A DNA stretch of 64,000 bases from a bacterium (GTDB lineage: Bacteria; Desulfobacterota; DSWW01): positions 39,046-103,045 of the forward strand of contig JANQFG010000105.1 in assembly GCA_028277985.1 (NCBI GenBank). The letters are read 5' to 3'. The translations under genes were made by a program, and so were the position numbers. Shown one piece after another: positions 42,342-50,859 of the stretch. Position 1 is the first letter of the stretch. Every line of letters starts with the position of its first letter. A model generated the notes under the pieces. That model was not told the DNA's origin. It did not search any database and saw nothing but the letters and a program-made list of their open reading frames with translations.

Positions 42342-44567
42342 ATGCTGAAGATCCTACGCGCAGGGATGCATCCGTTCGTGCTCTTGTCGCTTGTCTCTTC
42401 CATCGCCCTTCCGTCCTTTTGCTACACCCTTGCGGAGGCGAATACCCGAGGTCCTGATCCGAATCCCCAACCGGTTGTCTCGGCCGATAGGGGCCAGAGA
42501 GAGAACCGGCCGCCCCGACTCGCCCCAATCGGCAGCCGGATCGGAAGCGAGGGTGAGCTCCTGGAGTTCATGATTTCCGCCACCGACCCGGACCCTGCCG
42601 ACTTTCTGACCTTTGCCGCCCGAAATCTTCCCGAAGGAGCTCGCTTTGATCCGTCAACAGCGACCTTTTCGTGGACCCCCGATTATCTCCAGGCAGGCAC
42701 GTATGAGTACGTGGAATTCTCCGTCGTGGACGACGGAGACCCCGCAAGGTCTGACGTGGAGAGGATCACTCTCACGATCGGCAAGTCTCTGAACACTTAC
42801 GTTCTTCATCCCGTTGTGAATGTATACAGTCACGTTCCTGATGCCGGCCCCACGGTGATCCGCGATCCGGACGCCGCTATCACGGTCGTCAACTTCTTCT
42901 ATCGATCCATCCCGTACTTGAAGTTTGACCTTTCCTCCATTCCTGATTCCGAGCAAGTCCGGTCCGCCGTATTCAGGCTTCACGAGATCGGGGATTGGTA
43001 CAGCCTTCCGGATGCGATCGAAGTTTTCTATGCGTCGAACGACAACTGGACGGAGACGACCGGCTATGAGGATCTGCCCCATAAGACCGGAGTTCTGGTT
43101 TGCCGATCATCCTATCCTGCGGGTTGGTCGGATTGGCAGGAATGGGATCTCTCCGACCATGATTTCTCCCGCGACCTTCGGGATGATTCCCTGACTCTGA
43201 TCCTGGAGAGCAACGTAGCCGGTGAATGGAGAGGCACTCGGTTTCACAGTCGCACGAGATACGGTGACGCGGCTCGATGGCCCCAGCTGGTGGTCACAAC
43301 CCTCGAGGGCCTCCCGGGCAATCGACCTCCCCGTCTCGATCCGATCGGCAACCTGACGGGAAACGAAGGTCAACGTCTGCACTTCAAGATTACCGCCGCG
43401 GATCCGGATCCGGATGACACTCTGACCTTCACCGCCGGCAATCTTCCCGAGGGTGCGAGCTTTCATGGCCCTACAGCGACCTTCTCCTGGTTGCCCGACT
43501 ACGACCAGGCCGGCAACTACGAGGATATCGAGTTTGCAGTGATGGACAACGGCAACCCGATAGAGGTGGATGCGGAACTCATCACGATCACGATCGGCAA
43601 TGTGAACAGGCAGCCGGTCTTCGCGCCGGTGAGTCCACAGGAAGTGCTGGAGAATCAAGATCTCTCTTTCCGCGTGGAGACAACGGATCCGGACGGGGAT
43701 GAAACGACTCTCAGCTATGGGTTGGATCCGGCCACGGTGTCTTGCACCCAGGGCGAGACTGGAGGTCGATGCGTCGGATATGTCAGGGATTTCTTTGGTG
43801 GGAGCCACGACACCATGCCGCCGCTCTGCGGTATCAATCCGAACTGCAGTGCCTACAATGCCTGGGGCCATTGGGATTTCGGGTTCGGCAGCGGAAAGAC
43901 GCCGGCCGCCAATTCGATTCTTGTGCTCGACAGAGGGATCTTGCCGGACGGTCATGTTGCGATCGTGTTGAGTGCCAGGGACAATCGCGACGGGACGTAC
44001 AGCCTGATCGTCAACGAGTCGAACTGGGACAGAGACCGGGCCACGGACTGCAACGTGCGCTACACCTACTTCTCCAACCATTCTCAGGTGACCCGGGGAC
44101 CGGATGAGACCCGGTACCCGGTGCTGGGATTCATTTACGGGCAACTGGCAAGCAATGTGACCTTTGACAGCGTATCCGGTGTCTTCCATTTCTCGCCGGA
44201 TCATACGCAGGCAGGTAACTATACCGTATCGTTCTATTCCACCGATGATGGGGAACCGAGTGAAACAGCACGGCTCGAGGTCGGCATCACCGTGGGAGAC
44301 GTACCCACGCCCACGGAACTGGCGGATGCTCTTGTCGATGCCGTGATCAACCTCGACTTGCCCAAACAGGAGGAGAACTCCTGCCTCACCCACCTGAAGA
44401 TGGTGCGGACATTCATAGAAGACGGGAGAATCACGCCCGCCATCCATCGACTGGACACATTCGTGGCCGAGGTAGAGGGCGACATGGCCGATGGCGCCCT
44501 GGGCCCGGATATAGGAAGCGAACTCCTGGCCATGGCCCAGGATCTGATCGCTGCGATGGGTCGGTAG
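42342..44567 (+). CDS. Secreted Ig-like multidomain protein with a nested CHAP-like domain
   Basis: A 741-residue secreted protein. After the signal peptide (to about residue 33) comes a putative-Ig repeat (about 50-145; NLPEGARFDPSTATFSWTPD). A DNRLRE-like beta domain follows (about 147-323; KFDLSSIPDSEQVRSAVF), then a second Ig repeat (325-420). The third Ig repeat is split: its first strands end at about residue 465 and it resumes at about 607 (FDSVSGVFHFSPDHTQAG). The ~140 residues between look like a CHAP amidase: Cys477 in GRCVGYVRDFFG, His538 in GHVAIVLS, and VNESNW with Asn558. A helical tail (about 650-741) closes it. GGAGG fixes the ATG. It may cut peptidoglycan or glutathionyl-type amides outside the cell. 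Confidence 0.8.
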   Translation: MLKILRAGMHPFVLLSLVSSIALPSFCYTLAEANTRGPDPNPQPVVSADRGQRENRPPRLAPIGSRIGSEGELLEFMISATDPDPADFLTFAARNLPEGARFDPSTATFSWTPDYLQAGTYEYVEFSVVDDGDPARSDVERITLTIGKSLNTYVLHPVVNVYSHVPDAGPTVIRDPDAAITVVNFFYRSIPYLKFDLSSIPDSEQVRSAVFRLHEIGDWYSLPDAIEVFYASNDNWTETTGYEDLPHKTGVLVCRSSYPAGWSDWQEWDLSDHDFSRDLRDDSLTLILESNVAGEWRGTRFHSRTRYGDAARWPQLVVTTLEGLPGNRPPRLDPIGNLTGNEGQRLHFKITAADPDPDDTLTFTAGNLPEGASFHGPTATFSWLPDYDQAGNYEDIEFAVMDNGNPIEVDAELITITIGNVNRQPVFAPVSPQEVLENQDLSFRVETTDPDGDETTLSYGLDPATVSCTQGETGGRCVGYVRDFFGGSHDTMPPLCGINPNCSAYNAWGHWDFGFGSGKTPAANSILVLDRGILPDGHVAIVLSARDNRDGTYSLIVNESNWDRDRATDCNVRYTYFSNHSQVTRGPDETRYPVLGFIYGQLASNVTFDSVSGVFHFSPDHTQAGNYTVSFYSTDDGEPSETARLEVGITVGDVPTPTELADALVDAVINLDLPKQEENSCLTHLKMVRTFIEDGRITPAIHRLDTFVAEVEGDMADGALGPDIGSELLAMAQDLIAAMGR

Positions 44568-44603
44568 GCCGACGCCGCCCCTCCCCTCCTGGATTGGTTG
44601 GCT

Positions 44604-44723
44604 GGGGGGGTTGCTTCGCTTCGCTCGCAATCTCCGTTAGATGCTGGGGGGTTGCTTCGTCGCCGGGGGCGACTCGCAATCTCCACTTTCTTCCGACTTC
44701 GTCGCCGGGGGCGACTCGCAATC
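44604..44723 (-). repeat. Cluster of three ATTGCGAG repeats, reverse orientation
   Basis: Three copies on the minus strand (44604-44632, 44646-44682 and about 44695-44723), read here as GGGGGTTGCTTCG...CTCGCAATCT. The last two carry an identical GTCGCCGGGGGCGACTCGCA segment, and CCGTTAGATGC recurs after the first and third. They fill the gap between the Ig-like protein and the methyltransferase. Confidence 0.8.
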
Positions 44724-44743
44724 TCCGTTAGATGCTTGGGGGG

Positions 44744-45316
44744 TCACTTCTCAAAGATGTAAGCGTCGAACATGCCTCCCTCGATCTTCCTCGATGCCAG
44801 GGGTAGATGTCCGGCGTTCTCGGTCGGATCGGCACCCTCGGGATGGGTGGGATCCAGCTCCTTGATCATGTTCAGGCAGGTCTGGTTCGGCTCGAAAAGA
44901 CATATCAGTGCCTTCGCCCTGGACGTACGCACGCATTCCTCCAGTACCCTGGCCCGGAAATCCTCCTCCACGTGGTGAAAGGTCCCCAGGAAGAAGATCG
45001 CGTCGAAGGTATCGTCCTCGAACGGCATGTCCTTGGCGTCAAAGGCTTTGAATTCGATGAGATGATCTACGCCGACTCTCTCGGCGTTTGCGTGCCATTC
45101 CTGTTTCGCATAGATGGAGTCATCATCTGCAGGCTCCCCGGTCAGGACACGATACCCGTGCAATGCCAGCGTGATGGCCAGATTGCCGACCCCTGTTCCC
45201 ACGTCCAGGATTTTCGCATCTCCGGGTAGGTTCAACTCCTGAATGACTCTGTCGGTGTCGTCCACGGTGAAACTGAATGTTCCCGCGAGGATTTCTTTGG
45301 CTTCGGCGATATTCAT
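44744..45316 (-). CDS. SAM-dependent class I methyltransferase
   Basis: 190 residues. Motif I is ILDVGTGVGNLAITLA and the acidic residue at the end of strand 2 is Glu in TGEPADDD. Motif IV reads FDAIFFLGTFHHVE, and FKAFDAKDMPFED is the post-III region. The Rossmann methyltransferase core is complete, but nothing indicates the acceptor. GGAGT precedes the ATG weakly. It stands alone beside the repeat cluster and is divergent from the GAF operon. Confidence 0.85.
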   Translation of the reverse strand: MNIAEAKEILAGTFSFTVDDTDRVIQELNLPGDAKILDVGTGVGNLAITLALHGYRVLTGEPADDDSIYAKQEWHANAERVGVDHLIEFKAFDAKDMPFEDDTFDAIFFLGTFHHVEEDFRARVLEECVRTSRAKALICLFEPNQTCLNMIKELDPTHPEGADPTENAGHLPLASRKIEGGMFDAYIFEK

Positions 45317-45562
45317 GTTCTCTGGACTCCTTGTTCTGTGAGTGCCTGTGGGAAGGTCGATCCACCTCGTTTCCCAACCATGAGAGCAGATTTCGACCGG
45401 AATAGCATCACCCGTATGGGGGATAGGGCGAGTTTTTTCTGCTACTTGAGTGACTGTCCCGAATTTCTGGTGGCTGGTCGTAATTCCGTTATGTTATATT
45501 TGGTCCATGGGTGGTTTTGGGCAACCTCCAACCCTGTCCCTCGAAGACCAGGAGGCCTCGCC

Positions 45563-46138
45563 ATGAGTCAGAAACAGCCTGCGCGGAGGATCTACCTTCA
45601 TGAGTACAAGGCGATCAGCCGTGCCATCTCGACCTACGAGGATTTCAACCTTCTCATGAATCATTTCGTTGAGGGCGTCTGCACGTCCTTTCAGATGAAG
45701 GGCTGCAGCATCATGCTCTACGACGATCGGGAGAACCAGCTCTTCCGCGTGGCCAGCCACGGGCTCAGCAAGGAGTATCTGAGCAAGGGGCCCATCGTCA
45801 TCGAGGACAAGCACTCGAGCTTCTTCACGGGCGAGCCGGTCTTTGTTCAGGATTTCCAGACCGATCCCCGGGCCCAGTATCCAGAGCATGCCGCAGAGGA
45901 GGGACTGGTCAGCATGCTGACGGTTCCCATAAAGATCCGAAAGGAGACGATCGGCGTCATAAGAATCTACAACAACGAGCCATGGACCCTTCACGAGGAG
46001 GACATCGATTCCTTCTCCTCTCTGGCAGAGCATCTGGGGCTTCTGATCGAGAACAACGGGCTGAAGAACTTCCTGGACAGGATCAAGATCGCCATGGCGA
46101 ACCTGCCCCGCAGAATGCTCGAGGAACTCGACCCGTGA
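45563..46138 (+). CDS. GAF-domain protein, first gene of a three-gene signalling operon
   Basis: About 191 residues dominated by one GAF domain (about residues 15-175): GCSIMLYDDRENQLFRVASHGLS, then FFTGEPVFVQDFQTDPR and SMLTVPIKIRKETIGVIRIYN. There is no effector domain. The ATG at 45563 has AGGAGG 7 nt upstream; the frame is open earlier but lacks a signal. The stop overlaps the GTG of the kinase-like gene (GTGA), so the pair is translationally coupled. It probably senses a small molecule or redox state and acts through its partners. Confidence 0.85.
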   Translation: MSQKQPARRIYLHEYKAISRAISTYEDFNLLMNHFVEGVCTSFQMKGCSIMLYDDRENQLFRVASHGLSKEYLSKGPIVIEDKHSSFFTGEPVFVQDFQTDPRAQYPEHAAEEGLVSMLTVPIKIRKETIGVIRIYNNEPWTLHEEDIDSFSSLAEHLGLLIENNGLKNFLDRIKIAMANLPRRMLEELDP

Positions 46139-47046
46139 GCGGCCGCCTGTTCACAGACACCACGAATTTCCTGCACATCGATCGCGGCGACGAGATCCTG
46201 ATCGACGGGAAGCGCTACAAGGTCACGGGACACGAAAGGGAGAGTCGTTTCGGCATGACCGATCCGAAATTCTGGGTGAAGAAGGCTATCGACCCGGATA
46301 CCGGGGAAAGGAAGATCATCAAGCTCGCCTTCTTCGAATCCTTTGAAACATCCCTGGCCGGAATCAAGATTCATTGTTTCCGGGATCCGGAAAAGGAGGC
46401 GAAAGTCCTCGACACGGTCAGGAATCATTCCCATTTCATGCAAGGGGAGTCTCACCTGGATCCGAAGGGCAACAACATCCGGTTGCTCGATGTGGTACGG
46501 GGACCGAACCTCTATGTTCACATCCCCTCACTGGAGATGGACCACGAGACCTACTTCCACACCGTGCTCCCCACGATCCTAAAGAAGCTGGTGAAGCTCT
46601 TCGAGGCGATCCGGTTCCTTCATTTTCACGGATTCCGGCACGGCGACATCCGGAACGATCACGTCATCATCGAAAACGACACGGGCAATTTCGTCTGGAT
46701 CGATTTCGACTATGACTATGAAACCCCGGAGAACCCCTTCGGCATGGACATTTTCGGCATGGGCAACATCCTGCTCTACGCTGTCGGAAAGGGATACCAC
46801 GATATGCACGGCATCTCCACCGAGCCGGAGGTGTATGAGGACCTGAAGGATCGGGTCGTGCCGGATGATTTCTCCATCCTGAACCGGTGGCGGCTCACCA
46901 ACCTGCGGAAGCTCTACCCGTATGTTCCGACCATACTGAACGATATTCTTCTTCACTTCTCAAGAGGTGCAGACATCTTCTACGAGACGACGGAAGAGAT
47001 CATCGAGGATTTGAACCGTTGCCTTCACCTGGTCTTCAGATCATGA
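46135..47046 (+). CDS. Protein-kinase-fold protein (APH/lipopolysaccharide-kinase-like)
   Basis: 303 residues. The kinase fold is supported by the ATP-binding Lys (about Lys63 in KIIKLAF), the catalytic loop HGDIRNDH with catalytic Asp171, and the metal-binding DFD (Asp190-Phe-Asp192). In most relatives the residue five after the catalytic Asp is Asn; here it is His176, so activity may be altered. No membrane segment is seen. The start is GTG overlapping the GAF stop, and its own stop is covered by the AAGGAGG of the UspA gene that follows. Together they form a compact GAF-kinase-UspA operon. Confidence 0.8.
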   Translation: MSGRLFTDTTNFLHIDRGDEILIDGKRYKVTGHERESRFGMTDPKFWVKKAIDPDTGERKIIKLAFFESFETSLAGIKIHCFRDPEKEAKVLDTVRNHSHFMQGESHLDPKGNNIRLLDVVRGPNLYVHIPSLEMDHETYFHTVLPTILKKLVKLFEAIRFLHFHGFRHGDIRNDHVIIENDTGNFVWIDFDYDYETPENPFGMDIFGMGNILLYAVGKGYHDMHGISTEPEVYEDLKDRVVPDDFSILNRWRLTNLRKLYPYVPTILNDILLHFSRGADIFYETTEEIIEDLNRCLHLVFRS

Positions 47047-47060
47047 AGGAGGGAGAACCC

Positions 47061-47507
47061 GTGGATAATTCGATGCTCGTAGCTCTGAATGACTCCATCA
47101 GCTCGCAGGCGGTGATCGATTTTCTGGCCGACCTGCCCCTCTCTCGCAACGAGATGAATATCACCCTGGTTCACATATACAGAAAACCGGCGGCCGTGGA
47201 AGACCTGATGGGCCAGCGATTCACGAGTGAGCAGCCCTCCAGATTCATGAAGGTGCTCGAAGAGGCCAGGGACAAGCTCGTTGCCAAGGGCTTCCAGCCC
47301 GAGAAGATCGAGATCGATCTTGTGGAGGATCCCTTTCCCACCGTGACGGACGGCATCATTGAACGGTTCAACAAACACGACTACGATATGGTGGTCATCG
47401 GCCGCAAGAACATGTCCAAGGCAGAGGAATTCGTCCTGGGGGATATCAGCGTCAAGCTGGTCCGGGCCCTGGGTTCGACCGCCGTCCTGGTCGTCAAGAC
47501 GCCCTAG
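47061..47507 (+). CDS. Universal stress protein (UspA) family
   Basis: About 148 residues of a single Usp domain: an N-terminal strand MLVALNDSISSQAV, a middle IDLVEDPFPTVTDGIIERF, and the C-terminal ATP loop VIGRKNMSKAEEFVLGDISVKLV. The last reads GD where the ATP-binding motif has GS, so nucleotide binding is uncertain. GTG at 47061 is chosen because AAGGAGGG lies 7 nt before it; an ATG 18 bp earlier overlaps the kinase stop. It is the third gene of the operon and may be the target of the kinase-like protein. Confidence 0.85.
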   Translation: MDNSMLVALNDSISSQAVIDFLADLPLSRNEMNITLVHIYRKPAAVEDLMGQRFTSEQPSRFMKVLEEARDKLVAKGFQPEKIEIDLVEDPFPTVTDGIIERFNKHDYDMVVIGRKNMSKAEEFVLGDISVKLVRALGSTAVLVVKTP

Positions 47508-47526
47508 CTCTTTGCCGGACGCGGCA

Positions 47527-48516
47527 CTACCCGTCGCCCCCTTCGACTTTTCTCCTTGAACCGCCCAATTTCTCGATCGTGTCCGTAGGGATCTCGATCG
47601 GGTTGTCGTCCTGCTGGGGCTCGAACCCCTTCTGCTGGTCCATTTCCTTGACCGACTTCACTTTCTTGAGTTTCTTGGAGGCTTTCAAATCCCCCTTGCC
47701 CTCATCGTAGAGATCGAACCAGGGGTATCCGTGCTCGGTATACGTCCTGGCCGACACAGGGGTCGGGGGGGGCTCGAGCCCCGTGATCTCCCTGAAATCC
47801 ATGCTGTTTACGATATGCACGTAGACACGGCCATAGTTGTCCGGGTCCCAGGTGTCGATACCGTGAGGATCCGGGTAGATCTCCTGTTTCATCTTTCCCC
47901 CTGCGGCGAGGCCCATCGAGGAGCACGGTGCAGCGAGCTCATCGAATACCATGCCCATCTCGGTATCCTGTTCCGGCTCCTCGGGCGGCTCATCCGGAAA
48001 CTTACCCGGCTTCGGCTCGAACACGATCATCTGGATGCCGCCGAAGGTCTCCTCCCCCGTGATCTGGCCTTCCACCGTGTAGCCCATGCCGAGGGGCATG
48101 GCCACGAACTGCTTGATGTACCCTTCCCCTGCGTTGATCCCGTCCAGCCAGGGCTGGTCCGGGCAGACGATGTAGTCCTCTTCCGTATTCCCGAGGGTCT
48201 GGTCCCATTCCCTGCCGGAGATCGCGTTGATCTTCCCGATCGCGATCTTCACCGCATTCGGTTTCCAGTATGCGGCGTTGAAGTTGAGCCACAGGGCCTC
48301 CCGCTGGTACATGGGAATGAAGAGGCCGCCGCGCTTCACCCAGGGGGCCGGGACCCGGTCCTTGTAGTCGGCCACGTGAAAGATTGGAAACGACCCCAGG
48401 CCGGGAGGCAGCGGATAGGTATTCCCGTCGTCCGGAATCCTGAGGGTACGTTGAAACGAAACAGAAAAACGATCGCCGATACGTATGGAATGCCCATCTG
48501 TGCTGACCTCTAGCAT
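47527..48516 (-). CDS. Protein of unknown function, partner of an XRE regulator
   Basis: 329 residues with no signal peptide or membrane segment and no family I can name. The N-terminal two thirds read as a compact alpha/beta domain with many conserved-looking Trp, Pro and Gly (RTLRIPDDGNTYPLPPGLG, YQREALWLNFNAAYW, GYTVEGQITGEETFGG). The C-terminus is a Lys-rich, acidic, probably disordered tail. AAGGAGGAG supports the start. It lies 18 bp downstream of an XRE regulator gene on the same strand, forming a two-gene unit. The arrangement resembles regulator plus effector modules such as toxin-antitoxin or stress-response pairs, but there is no direct evidence. Confidence 0.7.
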   Translation of the reverse strand: MLEVSTDGHSIRIGDRFSVSFQRTLRIPDDGNTYPLPPGLGSFPIFHVADYKDRVPAPWVKRGGLFIPMYQREALWLNFNAAYWKPNAVKIAIGKINAISGREWDQTLGNTEEDYIVCPDQPWLDGINAGEGYIKQFVAMPLGMGYTVEGQITGEETFGGIQMIVFEPKPGKFPDEPPEEPEQDTEMGMVFDELAAPCSSMGLAAGGKMKQEIYPDPHGIDTWDPDNYGRVYVHIVNSMDFREITGLEPPPTPVSARTYTEHGYPWFDLYDEGKGDLKASKKLKKVKSVKEMDQQKGFEPQQDDNPIEIPTDTIEKLGGSRRKVEGGDG

Positions 48517-48534
48517 GTCTCTCCTCCTTTTCTT

Positions 48535-48894
48535 CTACCAGTCTCCGTCCTCCACGATGCGGAAGATCCTCTCGACCTGCTCGTCGTCCATGCCCCTCAT
48601 CTTTCGGATCAACCTGGCCATCATGACCGGCCGACGGCGTATGATCTCGGGGATGTCCGAAGACACCTTGCCGGCCAGTGCGAGCAGCTCATCCGGGTCC
48701 TCGCCGAGCTCCACGGCGATCGTCTTCACCTTCTCCTCGCCGGGCGGGGGCAGATCTCCCCTCTCCACCTTGCTCAAGTAGGTGGGGCTCATGCCGACCC
48801 GGGCTGCGAAGCGGCGCAGTGAATACCCTTTGTCCTCCTGGAGGAGCTTCTCCCGTAGCGCCCTGATGGTCTGTCCGAATCTCTTCCGGCTCAC
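48535..48894 (-). CDS. XRE-family helix-turn-helix regulator
   Basis: 119 residues. The HTH spans about residues 25-65 (YSLRRFAARVGMSPTYLSKVERGDLPPP). The helical C-terminus (DPDELLALAGKVSSDIPEIIRRRPVMMARLIRKM) matches other short XRE regulators. The start is GTG with AAGGAG upstream. It is the first gene of a two-gene unit with the 329-residue protein, and the palindrome over its promoter suggests autoregulation. Confidence 0.87.
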   Translation of the reverse strand: MSRKRFGQTIRALREKLLQEDKGYSLRRFAARVGMSPTYLSKVERGDLPPPGEEKVKTIAVELGEDPDELLALAGKVSSDIPEIIRRRPVMMARLIRKMRGMDDEQVERIFRIVEDGDW

Positions 48895-48921
48895 GGCCTG
48901 GATCTCCTTGTGTTTCCTGTT

Positions 48922-48956
48922 TAGTATATACTACACACTCCTGTCGTAGATGTCAA
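48922..48956 (-). promoter_or_regulatory. XRE promoter with TAGTATATACTA operator
   Basis: On the minus strand TTGACA (48956-48951), 17 bp, then TAGTAT as -10. The perfect 12-bp palindrome TAGTATATACTA (48922-48933) covers the -10, as expected for self-repression by the XRE protein. Confidence 0.65.
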
Positions 48957-49109
48957 AGGAATCATTCGACGGCTGGAATCTGCTCGCTCGTCGAGCCGGT
49001 GGAGGAAGGAGGCTATTCCTGCTAATGTTCACTCAGGAGCAGGCTCGATGACGATTTCGGTCACAGGGACGACAGCTGCCGGGAATGACAGCGAAAGGGA
49101 GAAGCCAAG

Positions 49110-49679
49110 GTGGCGACAGAAGACGGACGCATCAGGAAAATCATGTCCGCGCTCGAAGATGCGGGGGCCACCCAGACCCTTCTGATCAAGGCGAACGATG
49201 TGGTCGTGGATGACCGGGTGCGGCTCAAGTGCCGGGTCCCGATCTGTGAAGCCTACGGCCGGAACCTGATGTGCCCTCCCCACGTCCCTCCGGTCGATGA
49301 GTTTCGCGCCGCTCTCGAGAGATTCTCGGATGCCCTGCTCATCCAGTTCACCGCTACCCTGCCGAAGAATCCGCAAGACCCGAAGGAGGACGTGTTCGCC
49401 GCGGCAAAGAAACTCCACGAACTGGTCAACCTGGGGGAGAGGACTGCCTTCGAGGAAGGTTTCCGCTTTGCCACCGGTCTGATCGGTGGGTGCTGCAGGC
49501 TGTGTGACGAGTGCGAGGGTGTGAAACCGGGCGGCAAGTGTGCTCACCCCTTCAAGGCACGGCCTTCCATGGAGGCCATGGGCATCGATGTGACGGCAAC
49601 CACGGAGAAGGCAGGCCTGAAAGTCCCCTCTTACCCCATCGGCGAGAGCGTAACCTGGACAGGGCTTGTTCTGCTCTAG
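49110..49679 (+). CDS. DUF2284 predicted metal-binding (Fe-S) protein
   Basis: 189 residues. The N-terminal Cys motif of DUF2284 is intact: KCRVPICEAYGRNLMCPPHVPP. A second set occurs later (GGCCRLCDECEGVKPGGKCAHP), together enough for one or two 4Fe-4S clusters. DUF2284 proteins occur mainly in anaerobes and are of unknown function. The start is GTG with GGGAG 8 nt upstream. It follows a divergent XRE operon, and its own function is unassigned. Confidence 0.83.
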   Translation: MATEDGRIRKIMSALEDAGATQTLLIKANDVVVDDRVRLKCRVPICEAYGRNLMCPPHVPPVDEFRAALERFSDALLIQFTATLPKNPQDPKEDVFAAAKKLHELVNLGERTAFEEGFRFATGLIGGCCRLCDECEGVKPGGKCAHPFKARPSMEAMGIDVTATTEKAGLKVPSYPIGESVTWTGLVLL

Positions 49680-49697
49680 CCCATGTGGAGCGACCGG

Positions 49698-50633
49698 CTA
49701 CCAATGCCAGTCCATCGAGTCGGCCCACCGGATGAGCTTCTTGCGGGACCAGGCGTGGGTGTAGTTGGCGGGCATGTATTTCCCCTCCTCGCAGAGTCTC
49801 CTGCGCGTGCCGGAGGTCGAGGTTGCAGACCTGGTGGCATCTTCACCGGATCCCGTGTAGAAGATCCTGCCGCCGTTGGCCTGATGAAAATAGCAAAAAT
49901 AGGCGAGCCGTGGGCTGACCCGCTCGACGTGAGGGTCGTTCATCCATCCCGTTCCGAAGTGCCCCCTGATCCTGTTGTCCAGCTTCATGACCTCGGCCAC
50001 CAGACGGTAGTAGCGAATCATCCCTTCGAAAGTGAATTTCTCCTTGAAACCGGGATCGTGGGTCGCCCAGTGCTCCTCCAGGAAGGGGGCCCTGCCCCTG
50101 CATTCCAGAAGAAGAAAGGCCATTCCTTGCAGTGATTCTCTCCATCCCCCCTTGAACACAGTCCTGGCCGGAAAGCGGACCCATTCGAACATCCTGCCCT
50201 GAATCGGAATCAGCCTCAGAGTGCATACGGCCAGGTCTTTGCAGAAGGCGTCCTCTGAATACCTGTAGAATCCGGAAGGCCGCGCGTGGGTTTCGATCTC
50301 GCCGACGATCCGCTCCAGCTGTTCTTCACAGGACGCCTTGACTTCATCGGGCAACTTCCGAGAAGCGAGTCTCTGCCCCGCGGTCCGGACGAGCCGGGCA
50401 AGAACCAGCTGGTGATACAGTTCGGCCAACCTCTCGTCTCCATGCGCCTCTATCTGCTCACAGTAATCCTCCAGCTCCGGCCGGGTGGTTCTGTAGTTTG
50501 AAAGATCCGGGGCTTCGTCAAGGCAGCGGATGTACGTATCTATGGGGAAAGTATCCAGCAGGGTGCTGTTGCCCGCATGGATTTCGGTGGTGAGTCTTTT
50601 CTCCAAGGCTTCCACTCTCTGCGAGTCAACCAT
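49698..50633 (-). CDS. Protein of unknown function
   Basis: 311 residues, soluble and helical, with many conserved-looking aromatics (FYRYSEDAFCKDLAVCTLRLIP, GRMFEWVRFPARTVFKGGWR) and an HW near the C-terminus (ADSMDWHW). No signal peptide or membrane segment. GGGAGGGCGAG precedes the ATG. I recognise no family and see no operon partner. Confidence 0.65.
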   Translation of the reverse strand: MVDSQRVEALEKRLTTEIHAGNSTLLDTFPIDTYIRCLDEAPDLSNYRTTRPELEDYCEQIEAHGDERLAELYHQLVLARLVRTAGQRLASRKLPDEVKASCEEQLERIVGEIETHARPSGFYRYSEDAFCKDLAVCTLRLIPIQGRMFEWVRFPARTVFKGGWRESLQGMAFLLLECRGRAPFLEEHWATHDPGFKEKFTFEGMIRYYRLVAEVMKLDNRIRGHFGTGWMNDPHVERVSPRLAYFCYFHQANGGRIFYTGSGEDATRSATSTSGTRRRLCEEGKYMPANYTHAWSRKKLIRWADSMDWHW

Positions 50634-50750
50634 CCTGCTCGCCCTCCCTGGGCAAAGGATAGATCAGGTGGAGCATCCCCCACAAGAATCTTGAAGACCA
50701 GAACGCGGGTCCCGGTTTTTATAACATTTTTTCTTGCAATAGAAGTGGCT

Positions 50751-50780
50751 TGACTCGGCCCGCACGCGTTTGCTATTGTC
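50751..50780 (+). promoter_or_regulatory. Promoter of the Asp-tail secreted protein
   Basis: TTGACT at 50751-50756, an 18-bp spacer and TATTGT at 50775-50780 upstream of the gene starting at 50860. No operator repeat is visible. Confidence 0.45.
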
Positions 50781-50859
50781 TCGCGTGCCACTTACTTGGG
50801 GGCATCCTTTTTCTTCTTCAACCCATTGGATGGCAGAAGACTGCCAAAGGAGGTAACCG

